Source: Streptomyces sp. H39-S7
GTDB taxonomy: Bacteria; Actinomycetota; Actinomycetes; Streptomycetales; Streptomycetaceae
DNA length: 64,000 bases
NCBI RefSeq assembly: GCF_027158205.1
Contig: NZ_JAPVLU010000011.1
Span: 153,776 to 217,775, forward strand
Reading direction: 5' to 3'
Shown here: positions 17,395-26,454 of the stretch, piece after piece
Position numbering within the stretch: position 1 is the first letter of the stretch
How the letters are laid out: each line of letters starts with the position of its first letter
Notes under the pieces: model-generated
Told to the model about the DNA's origin: nothing
What the model saw: only the letters and a program-made list of their open reading frames with translations
Database searches by the model: none
Translations under genes and position numbers: made by a program

Positions 17395-18270
17395 ATGGAA
17401 ACTCGGTATCCCGGCTCGCTTGAGGAAGTTGTGTTACCCGTGACAGCTGGATGGCGGCTGCTGTTCGTGCCCAGCAGGGCCCGCGAGCTGGCTGCCGCGC
17501 TCGGTGGGAGCATCATGGTCCCGCCGGTTGTCGCAGCCCCACTTCTGCTGGCCGCTCTGGTGGCCGCCGTGATCTCGGGGAACTCATTCTTCTGGGGCAG
17601 TTTCTGGGTCCTACTGGCGCTCGCGGTGGTCGCAGTGATCGTGCTCGCCGTGGCCATGATGTACGTCACGGTCTCCCTGATGGTGCGGTGGGTCGAGCTC
17701 CGCCCCCTGGGAACTCCGGCCCAGGTCGTGATCGGCCGCTTTCTGCGTTCATCGACCATGGCGATGGCTGATCTGCAGCGAGTCGTCGTCATCGAGCGAT
17801 TCAGTCTGGGGCAGCGACAGTCGATCAAGGTGGTGTTGCATACCGCCAGCGAGACGGTGGAGTGCGAACCGGCGACGTCCGCGCCGCTCTCTCGGGTCGA
17901 CGCACAGGAGCTGACCGGCTGGTTGACCGAGCAACTCGGCCAGTTTCAGGTGGCGGTGGAGCGTCAGAGGGAGGTCGAGCGAAACTTCCTGCGTCCGGAC
18001 GAGTGGTGGACCCGGTCCCACACCGCCGAGCTGTGGCGGGTACCCGTCGGCGAGGTCGACGGCATAGCCGCCCAACGCGGCGTCGAAGGCTACCAGTACA
18101 CGCCCCGGGCATCCGCGATGTACAGCCCAGGTACGTCGGTCACCGTCTACGACCCGGGCCGGGCCTACGACGTCGCCGAAGAACTCCGCGCGGAACGAGC
18201 CGCCGGTCAGGATGCCGACAGCACGGCGGCCCCCGGCCCGGCCGAGGACGACACAAGGGATTCCCGCTGA
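17395..18270 (+). CDS. Two-helix membrane protein, function unknown
   Basis: 291 residues from ATG 17395. Two adjacent transmembrane helices at about residues 40-62 (VPPVVAAPLLLAALVAAVIS) and 68-100 (SFWVLLALAVVAVIVLAVAM) are followed by a cytoplasmic domain with a PH-like beta pattern (MADLQRVVVIERFSLGQRQS; IKVVLHTASETVECEP) and an acidic tail. No family named. There is no clear ribosome binding site before the ATG, so a leaderless transcript is possible. The ISL3 element inserted about 80 bases upstream may have replaced its native promoter. Confidence 0.7.
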   Translation: METRYPGSLEEVVLPVTAGWRLLFVPSRARELAAALGGSIMVPPVVAAPLLLAALVAAVISGNSFFWGSFWVLLALAVVAVIVLAVAMMYVTVSLMVRWVELRPLGTPAQVVIGRFLRSSTMAMADLQRVVVIERFSLGQRQSIKVVLHTASETVECEPATSAPLSRVDAQELTGWLTEQLGQFQVAVERQREVERNFLRPDEWWTRSHTAELWRVPVGEVDGIAAQRGVEGYQYTPRASAMYSPGTSVTVYDPGRAYDVAEELRAERAAGQDADSTAAPGPAEDDTRDSR

Positions 18271-18475
18271 CATGGTCGGGCCGGTCCTGGCCTGGCTCGA
18301 AGACTGCACTCCATGAGCGGGCGGATGGCATCGCCTGTGTGGTGACGAAGCCCGTCGGAGCCAACCCGAAGTGCCCTCCGTCAGGCCGCAGCGGCCCGGC
18401 GACGAGGTCAGTGCCGCCGTCGACGCGGCGACCACGCCGCCTGCATGGCTCACCCATGAGGGAACAGCCGAGTGG

Positions 18476-18868
18476 TCAAGGGTCGGTGAGACTGACCGCC
18501 CTTCGGGGAGACGGGACAACGGTGGTGCGCATCCCGCGCAGGCTGCGGTTGCGTGTGGCCTGGTTGACGCGGCGCGGCCCGCAGTAGAGGCCGTCCTCGG
18601 GCAGGACGTCGATGTCGGTATGCCAGTCCACGGGCAGCTCGCAGTCCGCCGTCGCGCACGGCCCTGTGGTCGCGGCTTCAGCATCGGCTGCTTCTTCCTC
18701 GGCCCACTGCTGCAACCTGGCTGGCTGCGCTGCCTGCTCGGCTTCACGGTGGGCCCGGTCCGCGTTGTGGCGTTGGCGTTGCTGCCTGGCCGCCTTGATG
18801 TTCAGCCGGCTGTGCCCGCGCGACTTCCGCAAGCTCATCACGATGCTGCGCCGCGGCGGCGCGGACAC
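18476..18868 (-). CDS. Hypothetical Cys-containing protein, 5' end overlapped by IS5
   Basis: The minus-strand frame has a basic, Gln/Ala-rich helical first half (AARQQRQRHNADRAHREAEQ; RLQQWAEEEAADAEAATTG) and a compact second half with CATADCELPVDWHTDIDVL followed by LYCGPRRVNQATRN; the three Cys and one His could bind zinc. Codon bias supports coding on this strand from about 18800 to 18476. The first 20-30 codons overlap the start of the IS5 transposase on the other strand, so the original N-terminus was probably lost to the insertion. Family not recognised. Confidence 0.4.
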   Translation of the reverse strand: MSAPPRRSIVMSLRKSRGHSRLNIKAARQQRQRHNADRAHREAEQAAQPARLQQWAEEEAADAEAATTGPCATADCELPVDWHTDIDVLPEDGLYCGPRRVNQATRNRSLRGMRTTVVPSPRRAVSLTDP

Positions 18869-19523
18869 GGTGCGGCCAGGCTCACCGTGGGGGTTGCCGC
18901 TTGAGGATCGGGAACTCCTGGTCGTGGCCTACTGGCGGACAAACCTGACGCTGCGCCAGCTCGCGCCGCTGTTCGGTGTATCCAAGTCTGCGGCCGACCG
19001 CATCATCGATCATGTCGGCCCGCTGCTCGCGCTCCAACAGCGACGGCGCTTCCCCAAAGACGCTGTCCTGATCGCTGACGGCACTCTCGTACCCACCCGT
19101 GATCATTCCATCGCGGAGAAGTCGAAGAACTACAGGTACTCCACCAACCACCAGGTCGTCATCGATGCCGACACCCGCTTGGTCGTCGTGGTCGGCAGAC
19201 CCCTTCCCGGAAATCTCAACGACTGTAAGGCCTGGGCAGAGCCTGGCGCCAAGGCGGCCGTCGGCATGGCGACTGTCATCGCCGACGGCGGATACCCGGG
19301 CACCGGCCTCGTCATCCCGCACCGTCGGCCCAAGGACGGGGTGCTCACCGAGTGGCAGGTGGAGCACAATCGTGGACACAAGCAGGTCCGCGCCCGCGTC
19401 GAGCACGTCTTCCCCCGAATGAAGGCCTGGAAGATCCTGCGTGACTGCCGAATCAGGGGCGAAGGCGTCCACCGCGCAATGCTCGGCATCGCCCGCCTGC
19501 ACAACCTGGCCTTGAGTGGATGA
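18798..19523 (+). CDS. IS5-family transposase
   Basis: 241 residues from ATG 18798; the exact start is unclear because the left junction lies in another gene. The helix-turn-helix segment LTLRQLAPLFGVSKSAADRI precedes the DDE_Tnp_4 domain. Catalytic residues are visible: Asp in LIADGTLVPTRD, Asp in VIADGGYPGTG and Glu in RARVEHVFPRMKAWKIL, with NYRYSTNHQVVIDADTRLVV between. The core is complete and in frame to the stop at 19523. Terminal inverted repeats could not be placed by eye, and compared with relatives the N-terminus looks short, so activity is doubtful. Confidence 0.75.
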   Translation: MFSRLCPRDFRKLITMLRRGGADTVRPGSPWGLPLEDRELLVVAYWRTNLTLRQLAPLFGVSKSAADRIIDHVGPLLALQQRRRFPKDAVLIADGTLVPTRDHSIAEKSKNYRYSTNHQVVIDADTRLVVVVGRPLPGNLNDCKAWAEPGAKAAVGMATVIADGGYPGTGLVIPHRRPKDGVLTEWQVEHNRGHKQVRARVEHVFPRMKAWKILRDCRIRGEGVHRAMLGIARLHNLALSG

Positions 19524-19544
19524 CGCAGGGGAGGCTGGCTACCG

Positions 19545-19844
19545 TCAGTCGATTATCGGGCCGGCAGCCGACCAGCGCTGGCCGCGGGGCCTCCGATGTC
19601 CGGAATCCAGCCGAGTACCGCTCGCATCGACGACTGCGTAGTCGACAACGATCTTGTATGGGTCGCCGTCCTCATATAGCCACACGGTGACGCAGCCTTT
19701 CGAGACATAGGTGTCGAACCAGACATCAACACCCTCCGCCTCGGAACGGACTGTGAATGCCTCCCCTGGTTTCATCCAGTAGTCCTCACAGTACGGCTCG
19801 ATGAAGAGACAGAGCTCGGTGTCGCCCCGGTTCTCTATCGGCAT
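19545..19844 (-). CDS. Small hypothetical protein
   Basis: 99 residues from ATG 19844 (MPIENRGDTELCLFIEPY); an in-frame start at 19859 would add five residues. The pattern (CEDYWMKPGEAFTVRSEAEG; VWFDTYVSKGCVTVWLYED) suggests a small beta-sandwich protein similar to acidic Streptomyces hypothetical proteins with an ENRGxxxLxLxxEPxxEDYWLxPGE start. No membrane segment or signal. It ends 21 bases from the IS5 transposase stop and converges with it. Confidence 0.6.
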   Translation of the reverse strand: MPIENRGDTELCLFIEPYCEDYWMKPGEAFTVRSEAEGVDVWFDTYVSKGCVTVWLYEDGDPYKIVVDYAVVDASGTRLDSGHRRPRGQRWSAAGPIID

Positions 19845-19961
19845 GCTGCTGCGACCCACTGGTCCCCCAAGATCGATACCCCTCGGCCCCTCGACACACT
19901 AGCCGCCAGCGCCGTCCCGCTACTGCGGGGGACATCACTCTCGCATTACGGGACAAGCCTC

Positions 19962-20680
19962 AGGGCTTGCAGATCATTAACACGTCTTCTTGATCTTGTT
20001 GTTGGGTTCGCTGCTCTGGGTGAGGACCCGTCCCTGGAGGGGTGCGAGGGCGGCGGGTGGGGTGGTCGCTGGTGAGATGACGATGCCGCGTACTTCGAGC
20101 AGTTTCCTGATTTTCAGCAGGGTGCGGTGCATGGCGGTAGGGGTGCTGTTTCCCCTCCAAGGTCTTGACGTTGGCCTGCAGGCTGAAACCCTCCTCCCGC
20201 AGCAGGTCGGCGACAGTGTCCGCGCTGACTTTGTGCCCGGCCCCAGCCAGCTCTGCCGCGAGAGTACGGGTCGATTTCAGCGTCCACCGCAGCGGCGACA
20301 TCGGATCACCTCGCACATCGGGTTCGACCAGCGCCAGCAGTGCCGGCCGCAGCCCCGGATTCAGAACCACGACACGCTTGCGTCCCCGCCAGGACGCCGG
20401 ATCCGGCCCAACGGCTCCTCACCGGATTCCCGCTCGAACACGCCATGGCGGACTGTCGTCTCGCTGACTCCCGCCGCCCTCGCGACAGCGCGGACACCAC
20501 CGTGTCCCAGCAGTCGGGCCTCAGTCCCCATCAGTAGCCGTCGCTGCCGCTCGTCCAGATGCTGGAACAACACCATGAACTTCGCCGAGAGTTGGTCTCG
20601 GGTCTCGTCCGGAATTGCCATACCACCTCAACGAGCCCCAGACAGGGAAGCAACACCTTGATTCCCTGCAAGCCCTAAGG
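19962..20680. mobile_element. ISAzo13-family element with internal deletion
   Basis: The ends share AGGGCTTGCAG in inverted orientation (starting at 19962 and ending near 20680), with partial similarity continuing inward. The interior encodes on the minus strand the N-terminal half of an ISAzo13 transposase. At about 0.7 kb it is half the usual size. No convincing target duplication was found. Confidence 0.6.
20130..20621 (-). pseudogene. ISAzo13-family transposase, N-terminal half, frameshifted
   Basis: The first frame (from 20621) gives MAIPDETRDQLSAKFMVLFQ, LDERQRRLLMGTEARLLGHG and VRAVARAAGVSETTVRHGVF, then a frame change near 20365 leads to VLNPGLRPALLALVEPDVRG, PMSPLRWTLKSTRTLAAELA and VSADTVADLLREEGFSLQAN. 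These are hallmark blocks of ISAzo13 (Rhodopirellula-type) transposases. The match ends at VKTLEGKQHP, and the catalytic domain is missing. In another frame a 51-codon stretch (MHRTLLKIRKLLEVRGIVIS...) fills the space to the left end; its origin is unknown. Confidence 0.75.
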
Positions 20681-20734
20681 CCATCGACCGGCACGGAGCA
20701 ATGCGTTCGAGAGCGCCCCTTGGGCGGTGTGGGG

Positions 20735-21565
20735 TCAGCCGATGATGGCGACCGGGGCGTCCCAGGCGTTGCGGTCGACGGGGAGGGTGTAGCCGCCGCG
20801 GGTCTCTTTGCTGTTGGCCTGGTACTGGTGGGCCCGGCTGTGGTCGGTGTACAGCTTCGGGTTCCAGGGCCAGTCCTTGGTGGTGGTCTCCTGGCCGTTC
20901 CACAGGGCGTACCAGAGGTTGCCCGGCAGGTCTGTACGGTCCTGGGCGGTGGCGATGGCCTTGGCGCTGGAGGTGCTGAAGCCGTAGAGGCCGCCGCGGT
21001 AGGTCTTGGTGCGGAGGGTCTTGCTGAAGGCCCGTACGTAGGTGAGGGTGGCGTCGTTGCAGGCCTTGTCGGCGGTGTTGTACGACTCCATGTTGAGGTA
21101 GACGGGGCTGCCGGCCTTCATGCCGAGGGCTGCGGCCTTGGCGATCGCGTCGTTGGCGTTGCTGACCCCGACAGCGGTGGCGGTCGCTGCGGTGAACCGT
21201 TCCTTGTTGCCGCTGGTCTGGCAGGGCGGCTGAGCGCCGACGTAGAGGGGGATGACCCGCCAGCCGGCGGTGTCGACCGACTTGACCCAGGACTTGGTCA
21301 GGTTGGGCTGGGCGCACCCGCGGTTCTTTCCGCCGATGTAGACCGCGACACCGCTGTAGTAGTTGTCCTTCTTCCACGCGTTCATCGCGGCGAGGGAGGG
21401 GGCGGTGCAGGCGTCGAACGCCCGGCCTGTGTAGGTCTTCTGGGCCGGCCACGTCGTGGCCGCCATCGAGGTCTGCGCCACGACCCCGGCACCGGCTACG
21501 ACGACGACGCTTGTCGTCGCCAGGGCGATGTAGCGGCCTTTTTTCGACAACCGGTGCTTCGGCAT
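20735..21565 (-). CDS. Secreted DUF1906 (Rv2525c-like) glycoside-hydrolase-fold protein
   Basis: 276 residues from ATG 21565, preceded by GGCGGGGA; an in-frame ATG at 21583 is less likely. A Sec/Tat-like signal (KHRLSKKGRYIALATTSVVV ... AQTSMAAT) leads to a DUF1906 barrel beginning YTGRAFDACTAPSLAAMNAW, with YYSGVAVYIGGKNRGCAQPN, PVYLNMESYNTADKACNDAT (the barrel acid near YLNME) and a tail with LWYALWNGQETT and AHQYQ. Family members are exported, bind or hydrolyse cell-wall glycans, and are common in Streptomyces. It lies alone between the ISAzo13 relic and a gene-poor stretch. Confidence 0.85.
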   Translation of the reverse strand: MPKHRLSKKGRYIALATTSVVVVAGAGVVAQTSMAATTWPAQKTYTGRAFDACTAPSLAAMNAWKKDNYYSGVAVYIGGKNRGCAQPNLTKSWVKSVDTAGWRVIPLYVGAQPPCQTSGNKERFTAATATAVGVSNANDAIAKAAALGMKAGSPVYLNMESYNTADKACNDATLTYVRAFSKTLRTKTYRGGLYGFSTSSAKAIATAQDRTDLPGNLWYALWNGQETTTKDWPWNPKLYTDHSRAHQYQANSKETRGGYTLPVDRNAWDAPVAIIG

Positions 21566-21599
21566 TCCCCGCCCCAAAAACATTCAGGCTCCGGGTCTC

Positions 21600-22734
21600 C
21601 GGAGCCTGGTCATCATATGCGGAGGCGGTTCGACGACAGTGACCGGCCAGGTCCTCCGACACCGCCCCCAGGCCAGGGCGGGCTGCGATCCGCCCTGCCG
21701 CCATACGCGAACCGCCGGGCGCCCGTCGCAACAGCCGGTCTTCGACCCGTCCGACTCGGAGCCGACCTCTGGACGCATGCAAGAAACGCGCGACAGACCC
21801 TGAACGCACTCAGCCGCGCAACGAGCATCCACGTCTGGTCCACACAGATCTCGCTGCCCATGTCAGCTCAGCAACGGCAGCCTTCGACAAGAAACGCCGG
21901 GAGAGGGACAGGCACCGGTACGCAGAATGCCCGAGCGACTCCCCGTTCCACGGACCCAGCGCGCTCAGACGATCGAACTGACGCCGTGGCAGGTGCGGCA
22001 CGCCGTGGCGCGTGGCTACGTAGAGGCCGGACAGGTCATGGGGCGCGAGCTCGCGGAGCTTGGCCGACGATTTGCTCCAGCAGGGCACGGTACTCGGCGT
22101 TCAGCCCCCTCGGCGTGCTTGAACTCAGGGGTCTCCACCCAGAGCAACCCACCATGCAGCAACTGCTATCCACGATCGTGAGCAGCAGGTCGGGGGGTAG
22201 CGCTGGGTTGCGGCCGCACGGCCGCGCCCCATACCTGCCGGTCTTGCAGTACACACCGCCCGCCCGGGGAATCCGGGCATGTGCCCCAAAGCAGCAACCG
22301 GACAGCAGCGGTAACAGGACGGAGCCGTTCAGGGCGCGGCAGTCGCCGGACATCGCTTAGCAGCGTGCGGCGAGGCCGTTCTCGAATCCCTCGCCGCACG
22401 CGTCGCCACAGCGCCAGAACGTCGCGGCCGCAGTGTGGGACAGGTAGGCCGGGGCGACTTCGAGCATGCAGATGGCCTCATGGCTAGGAGCTCGTAACAA
22501 GGTCTTGTTGAGGTGTCCTGGTCGAGCGTGGCAGGGGGCTGATGCTGCCGCTCGCGGCCCCTTTCTGCATCCAGTTCACCGGGCACCCCCCCGGGGGCGT
22601 CCTGCCCGGTACCGATCCCACCGGATGAACCAGGCATCATGATCCGGGCTCCTCGCCGTGCTTGGCACAGTGCGGAGGGCCTGGAAGGCTCGCCCCTGAC
22701 AGGCGATGCCAGGTGTGAATAACGGAGGCAGATC
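21600..22734. other. 1.1-kb gene-poor stretch with decayed coding fragments
   Basis: No complete gene is supported. Open frames exist on both strands, but codon bias switches strand and frame every 100-200 bases, as expected for pseudogene remains. The only stretch with notable residue content is a Cys-rich minus-strand frame near 22357-22467, listed separately. Confidence 0.45.
22357..22467 (-). other. Short Cys-rich open frame, possibly precursor-peptide remnant
   Basis: 36 codons: MLEVAPAYLSHTAAATFWRC followed by GDACGEGFENGLAARC and TAA. Three Cys with several Ser/Thr upstream, ending in a terminal Cys, resembles RiPP precursor C-termini. The frame stays open upstream (TLLRAPSHEAIC), and a second frame just before it (TLDQDTSTRPCYELLA) could have been its N-terminal part if one frameshift occurred. 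No modifying enzyme is nearby. Speculative. Confidence 0.2.
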
Positions 22735-23398
22735 ATGGAAACTGACACGGACGCGGGTTCGCTGGACTGGGCGAGGGCCTGGATGTGCGCTACTTTCACC
22801 CGCGGTCTCGCCCCCGAGGAGGTGTTCGCCCGCTACGGGGCCGATCCGGAGCAGGCGCGCCTGCTCGGCTGGGATGCAGCCTCGGACCTACCCTCGGGTG
22901 AATCGGGTGACGGGACGGTCTCGCTGCTGCGGGCCGGCAGGATCGGTCAATGGGCCTTCTGCGTCGAGGAGGACGGCGGCATCGGCTGTGGGGGAAGAAT
23001 CGCTCGCGGAGTTGTCCCGGGGAACTGAGACGTACAGCGTGGCGACTACCGAGGGAATCGACGTCTTCCAGTACTGGCGCGACGGCGAGTGCGTCGAGTA
23101 CTTCGAGCCCGGCATGGAGCACAGCCGGTCCGAACCGCTCGGCCCCTGGTGGGATCGAGTGGAAGACGCGCTCGCCGCACACGAGGCTGAGGGCGCCGGG
23201 ATGGCGCCGGTGGTGGCCCTCGTACTCGATCACCTCGGCATCACTCTGGACGATGCAACCCTCGCCGGGCCTTGGCCCAGCCTGACGCTCGCCGAGGACG
23301 ATGCACCAGCAGCACCGCTGAGCACTACCTACGCGGGTGAGGGACCGGTTCCGCCCGGGACCATCCTGGATCTCGGGCCTTCAAGTGGACTTTCCTGA
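22735..23398 (+). pseudogene. DUF6461-family protein with frameshift
   Basis: From ATG 22735 the first frame gives METDTDAGSLDWARAWMCAT, FTRGLAPEEVFARYGADPEQ and AGRIGQWAFCVEEDGGIGCG. At a run of five G (22989-22993) the coding signal moves to another frame: EESLAELSRGTETYSVATTE, then VFQYWRDGECVEYFEPGMEH, and a C-terminal part to the stop at 23398. Removing one G restores a single protein of about 220 residues. The layout matches DUF6461, a Streptomyces-rich family of unknown role. One indel in a homopolymer could be a real mutation, a slippage site or an assembly error. Confidence 0.7.
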
Positions 23399-23515
23399 AT
23401 GGCAGGATCGCCTTTCGCCGCCCTGGGCCACGACCAGCGCCTGGCCAACGTGACAGGTGGCGACCGGAGAAGGACAGCGACACGATGACCGATCTGAGGG
23501 CAAGGCCAGCGCGTA

Positions 23516-23845
23516 TCAGCCCGGACAGTTCGTGACGCGATCAGATCTGGCCTTCTTGAGTCGCCTCCACCGGATAATGCTGCAGACCAACGCGGAAGGC
23601 GTCGTGGAGCTCAACTCGCCGTTCCCAGCGCACGGCCAGGCGTGTGAACTAGCGGAGCAGGGCGAAGGTCTGCTCGACGACGTAGCGGAACTTGCCCAGG
23701 CCTTTGATGTTCGGGGAACCCTTGCGGGAGATGGCCGGCGGATTCGTCGGTATCGCAATTCACGCCGCACGGATCGCGAGTCGTACGCCTCGTCTCCGAG
23801 GACGGACTCGGGGCGCCGTCGTGGTCGGCCGGGCCGTCCGGCCAC
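23516..23845 (-). pseudogene. IS5-family transposase, C-terminal fragment
   Basis: The minus-strand frame starts RPRRRPESVLGDEAYDSRSV then RRELRYRRIRR, the second catalytic Asp region of IS5-type DDE transposases. In a shifted frame the expected SRKGSPNIKGLGKFRYVVEQ-like segment can be seen, and SIIRWRRLKKARS closes it. Frameshifted and lacking its N-terminal half. It abuts the IS110 remnant, so elements have landed in or beside each other here. Confidence 0.6.
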
Positions 23846-23880
23846 CGGTGGGATGCCGTCGACCAGCCTGGAGCTGGGAC

Positions 23881-24640
23881 GTGACCAACGACGGCATCGA
23901 CGTCTACCTCGGCCTGGACGTGGGCAAAGGTGAACACCACGCCACCGCGCTCACCCCCGCGGGCAAAACGGTCCTGGACAAGCGCCTGCCCAACACCGAG
24001 CCGAAACCGCGCGAGGTGTTCGCGAAGCTGCAGGCCAAGCACGGGACCGTGCTGGTGGTCGTCGACCAGCCCGCCTCCATAGGTGCGCTGCCGCTGGGGG
24101 TGACCCGCACTGGGCTGTCGCGTCGCCTACCTGCCTGGTCTGACGATGCGCCGCATAACAGACCTCTACCCAGGAGAGGCGAAGACCGACGCCCGCGACG
24201 CGTTCGTCATTGCCGACGCTGTCCGCACCATGCCGCACACCCTTCGGGCCGTCGAAGCCGCAGACGAGACTGTCGCTGAACTGGAAATGATCGCGGGCTT
24301 CGACGACGATCTCGCCACCGAGTCGACCCGGACCAAGGATCGGCTCCGCGGCCTGCTCACACAGATCCACCCCTCGCTGGAGAAGGTCTTGGGCCCGCGG
24401 CTCGACCACCCTGCCGTCCTGGCCATGCTCGAACGCTTCGGCTCTCCCGCCCAGCTCAGAAAGGCCGGCCTCCGTCGACTGGTCACACTACTGCGCTCCG
24501 AAGCACCCCGTATGGTAGAGCGCTTGGTCGAGGACATCTTCACAGCGCTCGGCGAGCAGACTGTAGTTGTGCCCGGCACGGACGCCGCCGCGATGGTCGT
24601 CCCCAGCCTGGCCTCCTCGCTGAGCTCGGTTACGGTGTCC
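23881..24640 (+). pseudogene. IS110-family transposase, frameshifted and 3'-truncated
   Basis: GTG 23881 opens TNDGIDVYLGLDVGKGEHHA, then TALTPAGKTVLDKRLPNTEP and VLVVVDQPASIGALPLGVTR, the DEDD-domain start of IS110 transposases. Around 24115 bases are lost and the frame moves to MRRITDLYPGEAKTDARDAF, RAVEAADETVAELEMIAGF and LRGLLTQIHPSLEKVLGPRL. The match ends after VPSLASSLSSV near 24640; the C-terminal serine domain is gone. IS110 elements lack classical terminal repeats, so boundaries cannot be set. Confidence 0.8.
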
Positions 24641-24826
24641 TGCGGTCCCGGATCCGGACCCCCCCGCACGTGACACGATGGCGCGTCAGGCCCGCAACGG
24701 CCAGGCGCGCCGCCGGCGTTTGGTGCGCCCCACAGCGTCCGTGGGGAATTTCTGCGCCGTACCCCTCCTGTTGGCCAGGTCCGGCTACCTTCGCCTCGCC
24801 CGGTCCGGTACAGGAGAGGTACATCC

Positions 24827-26398
24827 ATGAGCACGCCGATCCACCGCACCTCGACACGGCAGTCGGCACCCTTCCTGGCGTCGGCCCGGCACCGTGAGGG
24901 AGGGAGCCGGACCGGGAGTACGTCCGCACGCCCACTGGAGCGCGCCCTCCTGGAGATGCAGTCCCGCGCCGGCAACCGGGCCACGACCGCGGCGGTGCAG
25001 CGCCTGCGGGACACCGGGACAGGGCATGCTGAGGCGAACGGCGACGCGTCCCCCGCAGCCAAGAGGGAGAACTATCGCGACCGGATCGCCGCGCTCCTCG
25101 ACAGGTTCAAGAAGAATCTCGAACCCATCGACACCTTCATCAAGGGCTTCCAGACCCCCACCAACGCGGCCTTCGCCCAGCAGGGCGCCGTCGCGGCCAA
25201 CGAGGGCCTCAAGCACTCCGCCGCCGCCTCGGGGACCTCCGCAGCGTCGGGCAACCTCCTCACGGAGGCCGCCGGCACCGTGGTCAATGGCATGGACGCG
25301 TACAAAAGCAGGAAGGACGCCAAGGAGCACGAGACCGGGGCCGACCACCACAAGGCAATGAAGAAGGCCAAGACCAAGGGCGCTGACACGGTCGTCGGCG
25401 CCGCCAACTCGGGAAGCTACAGCGCTGCCATCGCCAAGGAGGTGACCAAGATCCAGAAGGCGGCGGATGCCGCGGTGGCATCCGAAGCAAGCGGTATCGC
25501 CAGCGCTTCCATCGGCGCGGTCAAGGCCATGCGGTCCGCCTTCCGCATCGGGGGAGCAGCCAACAAGTACCAGCAGATCAAAAAGCTGGGAGATCCCCAC
25601 CTCGTCCAGGCGGGGTCACTGGCACGGCTGAACGAGTCGCACGAGCAGGCCGGCTGGGCCGCAGCGGAGGCTTACGTCGCGCTGGACGCCTACTGGAAGC
25701 ATGAGGGCCCGGAACGGCTGGAGCTCGTTTCCGAGGCCATCGACGCCGCCTGGGAGGCGATGGGTGAAGCCCGTGACGTCGCCGAGAACCTCCAGCACGC
25801 CGAGAACGACGTGGAAAAGCTGAGCAAGGTGCAGCAGTACGCGAAGAAGAAGCAGCTCACCAAGATTGGCAAGGAGACGGCCGGCGGCGGGGGCGAGTCC
25901 GTCAAAGCCGCAGCCGGCGTCGTGACGGCGGTCGCGGCGGGAACGGTCGGGCTGGCGAGCAACCCGGTCGGATGGGGCCTCGCCGGGGCCGGGGCCGGTC
26001 TCGTCCTCGGCGTCACCATGTACAAGGCGCTCCGCGCCGCCACGAAGCGCTACGAAGAGGTCCACCACCCCGAGCGCTGGGCGCCGCAGGGCGAGACCCT
26101 GGCAGAGGCCGCCTCCCGCAAGGAGTCGCTGAAGCACGCGATGAAGTTCTGGAAGAAGGTGTCGAAAGGAGAACGCCAGGCCATGGCGCGCGAGATCTAC
26201 GCCCTGGCGGCGGGCCCCGACATCTCCGGGAACACCACGGCCGAGATGCGGGCGTCCGCCAGGTCCCTGCTCATCGCCCTCAAATCCGGCCCCGCCAAGC
26301 ACAAGCTGGAGCCGGACGCGTGGGCCGAGACCCTCAACGACCCGGCGAAGAGCTCCGGTTGGATCGCGGAGATAGCGGAGCAGCTGGCCTCCGGGTGA
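24827..26398 (+). CDS. eCIS-type cargo protein with glycine-rich hydrophobic hairpin
   Basis: 523 residues from ATG 24827 behind GGAGAGG. After a basic leader, residues 41-62 read LERALLEMQSRAGNRATTAA then VQRL, the LLxLQxxxGNxAVxxxVQR signature of proteins linked to extracellular contractile injection systems. The body is mostly alpha-helical and Lys/Ala-rich (IAKEVTKIQKAADAAVASEA; AAEAYVALDAYWKHEGPERL). Residues 360-400 form a Gly/Ala-rich double hydrophobic segment (AAGVVTAVAAGTVGLASNPV; WGLAGAGAGLVLGVTMYKAL), as in pore-forming or membrane-inserting toxins. No eCIS structural genes are in the window. Being a loaded effector is inferred from the leader; membrane action from the hairpin. 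The intact length suggests it is functional. Confidence 0.75.
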   Translation: MSTPIHRTSTRQSAPFLASARHREGGSRTGSTSARPLERALLEMQSRAGNRATTAAVQRLRDTGTGHAEANGDASPAAKRENYRDRIAALLDRFKKNLEPIDTFIKGFQTPTNAAFAQQGAVAANEGLKHSAAASGTSAASGNLLTEAAGTVVNGMDAYKSRKDAKEHETGADHHKAMKKAKTKGADTVVGAANSGSYSAAIAKEVTKIQKAADAAVASEASGIASASIGAVKAMRSAFRIGGAANKYQQIKKLGDPHLVQAGSLARLNESHEQAGWAAAEAYVALDAYWKHEGPERLELVSEAIDAAWEAMGEARDVAENLQHAENDVEKLSKVQQYAKKKQLTKIGKETAGGGGESVKAAAGVVTAVAAGTVGLASNPVGWGLAGAGAGLVLGVTMYKALRAATKRYEEVHHPERWAPQGETLAEAASRKESLKHAMKFWKKVSKGERQAMAREIYALAAGPDISGNTTAEMRASARSLLIALKSGPAKHKLEPDAWAETLNDPAKSSGWIAEIAEQLASG

Positions 26399-26454
26399 CC
26401 TGGAGCGGGCCGACGGTTCACTCCGAGCGTCCGGCGACGCCTACGCCAGCCCGC

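Noticed and set aside
18270..18475. A small gene between the two-helix membrane protein and the Cys-containing protein
   Set aside because: No frame has a start with ribosome binding site or steady codon bias.
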